The notes beneath the pieces are model-generated. The model ran no database searches and was not told the DNA's origin. It saw only the letters and a list, made by a program, of their open reading frames with translations. Made by a program: the position numbers and the translations under genes. A DNA stretch of 15,625 nucleotides from Nitrospiraceae bacterium (GTDB lineage Bacteria > Nitrospirota > Nitrospiria > Nitrospirales > Nitrospiraceae): assembly GCA_005800255.1 (NCBI GenBank), contig SYGW01000039.1, forward strand, positions 1 to 15,625, written 5' to 3'. Shown piece after piece: positions 13,548 to 15,625 of this stretch (position 1 is the first letter of the stretch; each line of letters begins with the position of its first letter).

Positions 13548-13577
13548 ATTATAAGATTGGCTCTTTTGTCCTGTCAA
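13548..13577 (-). promoter_or_regulatory. consensus sigma-70-type promoter of the por operon
   Basis: On the - strand TTGACA (13577-13572) is followed after 18 nt by TATAAT (13553-13548). Both hexamers match the consensus at all six positions, which is unusual in a GC-rich genome. The predicted start is near 13541. No other gene on this strand begins before porE, so it most likely drives porEABGD at a high level. The 172 bp between it and the YciI gene stop (13578-13749) show no recognisable gene and no clear terminator. Confidence 0.85.
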
Positions 13578-13749
13578 ACTAGGCGTGAGGCTGCAGCTTG
13601 TTGCGGAATTATGCAGTCTGCGGCTGATTGTCGGCCTGTATTCAGTGTGTTATGCGGGGGCGTCCAATCGTTTGCGGCGCGAGCGAGTCTGTGCAAAGGG
13701 CTCCCGTTGTGCCAGTACGCTAACCGGCATACGACGGTGGGTCGTTGGC

Positions 13750-14028
13750 CTATTGTCCTTTGGGGAAGACTTGGGTGAAGGGGTGGACTTCGACCCGCTC
13801 AAACACGCCATGGACGGTATAGGGGTCTTCGTTGGCGAACTGTTGCGCCTCTTCCAGTGAGTCTGCCTCAATGACGATCAGGCTCCCGGTTTTATCTGTG
13901 AGTGGGCCTGCCAACACGACGCGGCCTTGCGCGTCGAGAGGCTCCATATTGGCGAGATGCGCCGGGCGATAGATTTTCCGTTTGGCCTCTCCGTCGGGAC
14001 CGTCGAATCCGAGAATAACAAATTTCAT
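13750..14028 (-). CDS. YciI-family protein
   Basis: 92-residue alpha/beta protein of the YciI (ferredoxin-like fold) family. Conserved features are the N-terminal strand MKFVILGFDG, the segment RPAHLANM (residues 21-28) with His24, the strand GRVVLAGPLTD, and the family's Asp-Pro in NEDPYTVHGVF. Some YciI relatives are small hydrolases or dehalogenase-like enzymes, but the cellular role of most is unknown. The frame is open further upstream (ATG at 14169), but that would overlap the DUF2203 gene, and the homologous region begins at MKF. The RBS at 14028 is weak. The gene follows the DUF2203 gene by 28 nt, suggesting a two-gene unit. Confidence 0.88.
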   Translation of the reverse strand: MKFVILGFDGPDGEAKRKIYRPAHLANMEPLDAQGRVVLAGPLTDKTGSLIVIEADSLEEAQQFANEDPYTVHGVFERVEVHPFTQVFPKGQ

Positions 14029-14056
14029 GGATGTCTCGCGGGTGGGGGCGTTGCGC

Positions 14057-14470
14057 TCAGGCCAGGTCTTCGATCGGGGAGCGATCTTTATAGCCGGTGG
14101 TCGTTTCGTGCCACCAGCGCACTTCTTGTTCTCCGAGCTTCCAGCAGAGATAGACAACCCGGCCATCATGCAGATGGGGGAAGTCGCAGAGGCCGAGATC
14201 CAGATCCTTCACCAGGATGCTGAGCTCCTGAATCGCTTGGAGATTGGTGCTGACCTCTTGCAGGCCAGAAATATAGAGGTGTCCAACAGTGCTGCCACCG
14301 CCATAGTCAGACCTCGCGCTGGCCTTCCGGATCTCTTCCTTCGTGCGGGCCAGGACGGCCTTGGCCTGCTGGATCGAGATCAGTTTGGCGTTCAGCTGGG
14401 GGATCAGGCGGTTCGCCTCGGACAGCGTGAACATGCGCTCGTGTTGTTCTTGTTCGTTGTCGTGTTCCAT
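14057..14470 (-). CDS. DUF2203 family protein
   Basis: 137-residue protein matching the DUF2203 pattern: FTLSEANRLIPQLNAKL at the start (14-30), a helical middle, the core VKDLDLGLCDFPHLHDGRVVYLCWKLGE (87-114), and a WWHETTTGYKDR tail motif (119-130). Function is unknown. The Cys, His and Trp residues of the core are family features, but no catalytic role can be assigned. The ATG at 14470 lacks a close RBS, and the conserved domain only begins near a second ATG at 14434 (MFTLSEAN), so the start is uncertain. It is probably co-transcribed with the YciI gene downstream. Confidence 0.86.
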   Translation of the reverse strand: MEHDNEQEQHERMFTLSEANRLIPQLNAKLISIQQAKAVLARTKEEIRKASARSDYGGGSTVGHLYISGLQEVSTNLQAIQELSILVKDLDLGLCDFPHLHDGRVVYLCWKLGEQEVRWWHETTTGYKDRSPIEDLA

Positions 14471-14549
14471 AAGACCGCGGGCCCCTATTCAAGCTCTCCT
14501 CATTTAGCACACCATTCTTTTCTGCTGCAACCGCGGCGCCGGTTGGCGA

Positions 14550-14580
14550 GGGAGGGGCAAGGGAGAGGCAAGGGAGAGGA
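14550..14580 (+). repeat. G-rich tract with tandem GGCAAGGGAGA units
   Basis: GGCAAGGGAGA occurs twice in succession within a purine-only-like tract. Four runs of at least three G (14550-14552, 14554-14557, 14561-14563, 14572-14574) have loops of 1, 3 and 8 nt, so a G-quadruplex could form on the + strand. It lies just upstream of the DUF2203 start (- strand) and of the rho promoter. Confidence 0.5.
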
Positions 14581-14612
14581 AAAGAGGCTGGTGAAAAAGA
14601 GCATGATTCCTG

Positions 14613-14641
14613 TTGACAAGGTGCGCCGCCCGCGTTATCCT
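14613..14641 (+). promoter_or_regulatory. sigma-70-type promoter for rho
   Basis: TTGACA (14613-14618), 17 nt, then TATCCT (14636-14641). The -35 box is perfect and the -10 box matches 4 of 6 positions with the key T, A and T. The next + strand gene is rho, about 330 nt downstream, so this would give rho a long leader. Confidence 0.7.
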
Positions 14642-14979
14642 CTGGCTAACATCTCAGCTCGGTTCAGTGTTCTCTCCACACACAAGACTCTCGGGACGCA
14701 TCTCGAAACAAGCCACAACTGCTCAAGTGATAGAGATGAATCAGCTCCGCATGAATTCCTGCTTTCGACAATATCCGCAGTTATGAGACAGAGTCGTACC
14801 CTGATTAGTGCCAGGCGCAAACCAGTAAGTCCTTCACAGGTTACCCTCTTTAGCTGACACACATACGATCGAGATCATCAACTATATTGCTATGCATTGA
14901 ATTTCCGGACAATTTCCCACGGTTCACCACGTGCGAGCGCTGCCAATGATGACGCAGCTGAGGGCTTGAGAGGATACTC
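14642..14979 (+). promoter_or_regulatory. rho leader region, no supported gene
   Basis: The interval from the predicted rho promoter to the rho start is AT-richer than the neighbouring genes. Its first part (about 14645-14730) is C-rich and G-poor on the + strand (CTCTCCACACACAAG, GCCACAACTGCTCAAG), the composition Rho prefers for loading. A weak hairpin (GCTGC/GCAGC, about 14940-14957) lies close to the rho RBS. In Escherichia coli rho is autoregulated by premature termination in its leader; a similar arrangement here is inferred and untested. Confidence 0.45.
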
Positions 14980-15625
14980 ATGACGCAAACAAAGGGGGAG
15001 GTTATGCATCTCGCGGAGCTGAAGCAGAAATCTATCGCCGATCTCAATGAGGTGGCGCGCGATCTGAAGATCGACGGCGCCCCGAACCTGCGCAAGCAGG
15101 AATTGATTTTCGCGATCCTGCAGGCGCAGACCGCAAACAACGGCGTGGTTTTCGGCGAGGGCGTGCTCGAAACGCTTCCCGACGGCTTCGGCTTCCTGCG
15201 TGCTCCCGATTCGAACTATCTTCCTGGCCCCGACGACATCTATATCTCCCCCTCGCAAATCCGGCGGTTCAATTTGCGCACCGGTGACACGATCTCGGGG
15301 CAGATCCGGCCCCCGAAGGAGAGCGAGCGGTATTTCGCGTTGCTCAAGGTCGAGAAGGTCAACTTCGAAGATCCTGAAGTGTCGCGCGACAAGATCCTCT
15401 TCGACAACCTGACCCCGCTCTATCCCGAAGAGCGCCTGAGCCTCGAGTTCGACCGTGAAGAATATTGCACCCGCGTCATGGAGCTCACGACCCCGATCGG
15501 CAAGGGCCAGCGCGGACTGATCGTCGCGGCCCCCCGGACCGGCAAGACGATGATGCTGCAGGCCATCGCCCGGGCCATTATCAAAAACCATAAAGAAGTG
15601 ACCTTGATCGTGCTGCTCATCGACG
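14980..15625 (+). CDS. rho: transcription termination factor Rho (5' part, cut by window end)
   Basis: RNA-dependent hexameric helicase that ends transcription. The visible 215 residues contain the Rho N-terminal helical domain ([29 protein letters not shown]). The cold-shock-like RNA-binding domain follows, with [36 protein letters not shown], and then the start of the ATPase domain with [19 protein letters not shown] (Walker A) and VLLID. Start: ATG 14980 follows GAGAGGA with 5 nt spacing. ATG 15004 (MHLAEL, the usual family start) has GGGGGAGG only 2-3 nt away, too close, so 14980 is preferred, adding eight residues. No stop codon occurs before the window edge. Confidence 0.96.
   Translation, partial: MTQTKGEVMHLAELKQKSIADLNEVARDLKIDGAPNLRKQELIFAILQAQTANNGVVFGEGVLETLPDGFGFLRAPDSNYLPGPDDIYISPSQIRRFNLRTGDTISGQIRPPKESERYFALLKVEKVNFEDPEVSRDKILFDNLTPLYPEERLSLEFDREEYCTRVMELTTPIGKGQRGLIVAAPRTGKTMMLQAIARAIIKNHKEVTLIVLLID

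Noticed and set aside
12888..13778. 296-codon + strand reading frame across porE and the por leader
   Set aside because: Antisense to porE for its first half; the translated product has no family-like pattern, and the rest covers the por promoter. A shadow of high-GC coding sequence.
13982..14857. 291-codon + strand reading frame opposite the YciI/DUF2203 genes and intergenic DNA
   Set aside because: Antisense to a clear DUF2203 gene, low-complexity translation, no RBS, and it would overlap the rho promoter.
1..15625. CRISPR arrays, insertion sequences, phage or toxin-antitoxin genes
   Set aside because: No regularly spaced repeats, transposase-like proteins, integrases or paired small genes were found on either strand.

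Overview
The window looks like a chromosomal segment of a Nitrospira-type bacterium (phylum Nitrospirota). Three things point there. A complete proteasome locus lies beside a gene for a UBact-type modifier ending in Thr-Gly-Gln, rather than an actinobacterial Pup ending in Gly-Gly-Gln/Glu. A five-subunit 2-oxoacid:ferredoxin oxidoreductase of the kind used in the reductive TCA cycle is present. GC content is fairly high and the genes are dense. This assignment is inference from gene content; Leptospirillum or a related genus is the main alternative.

Left part (1-7781, all + strand): an HtrA/Deg serine protease, probably cut by the window edge, is followed by arc (mpa-type ATPase), dop, ubact, prcB, prcA and pafA. 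This is the same order as the mycobacterial mpa-dop-pup-prcB-prcA-pafA locus. The genes would form one pathway: Dop prepares (deamidates) the modifier or removes it, PafA ligates it to lysines of target proteins, ARC recognises and unfolds tagged proteins, and PrcA/PrcB degrade them. dop/ubact and prcB/prcA overlap and prcA/pafA are 1 nt apart, so tight co-expression is expected. Two related AT-richer inverted-repeat elements interrupt the operon, just before dop and just before prcB.

Middle part (7769-9403, - strand): a YheT-like alpha/beta hydrolase converges on and overlaps pafA. A tRNA-Asn(GUU) gene with a strong terminator and a small uncharacterised acidic protein follow.

Right part (9430-13577, - strand): the operon porE-porA-porB-porG-porD, ended by an intrinsic terminator. 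It is driven by a near-perfect sigma-70-type promoter (TTGACA, 18 nt, TATAAT) with a leader of about 225 nt. The enzyme would carry out ferredoxin-dependent reductive carboxylation of acetyl-CoA or succinyl-CoA for CO2 fixation; which substrate cannot be read from sequence alone.

Far right (13750-15625): a YciI-family protein and a DUF2203 protein on the - strand, then a long leader with a strong + strand promoter and the 5' part of rho, cut by the window end. No CRISPR array, insertion sequence, prophage gene or rRNA was seen.
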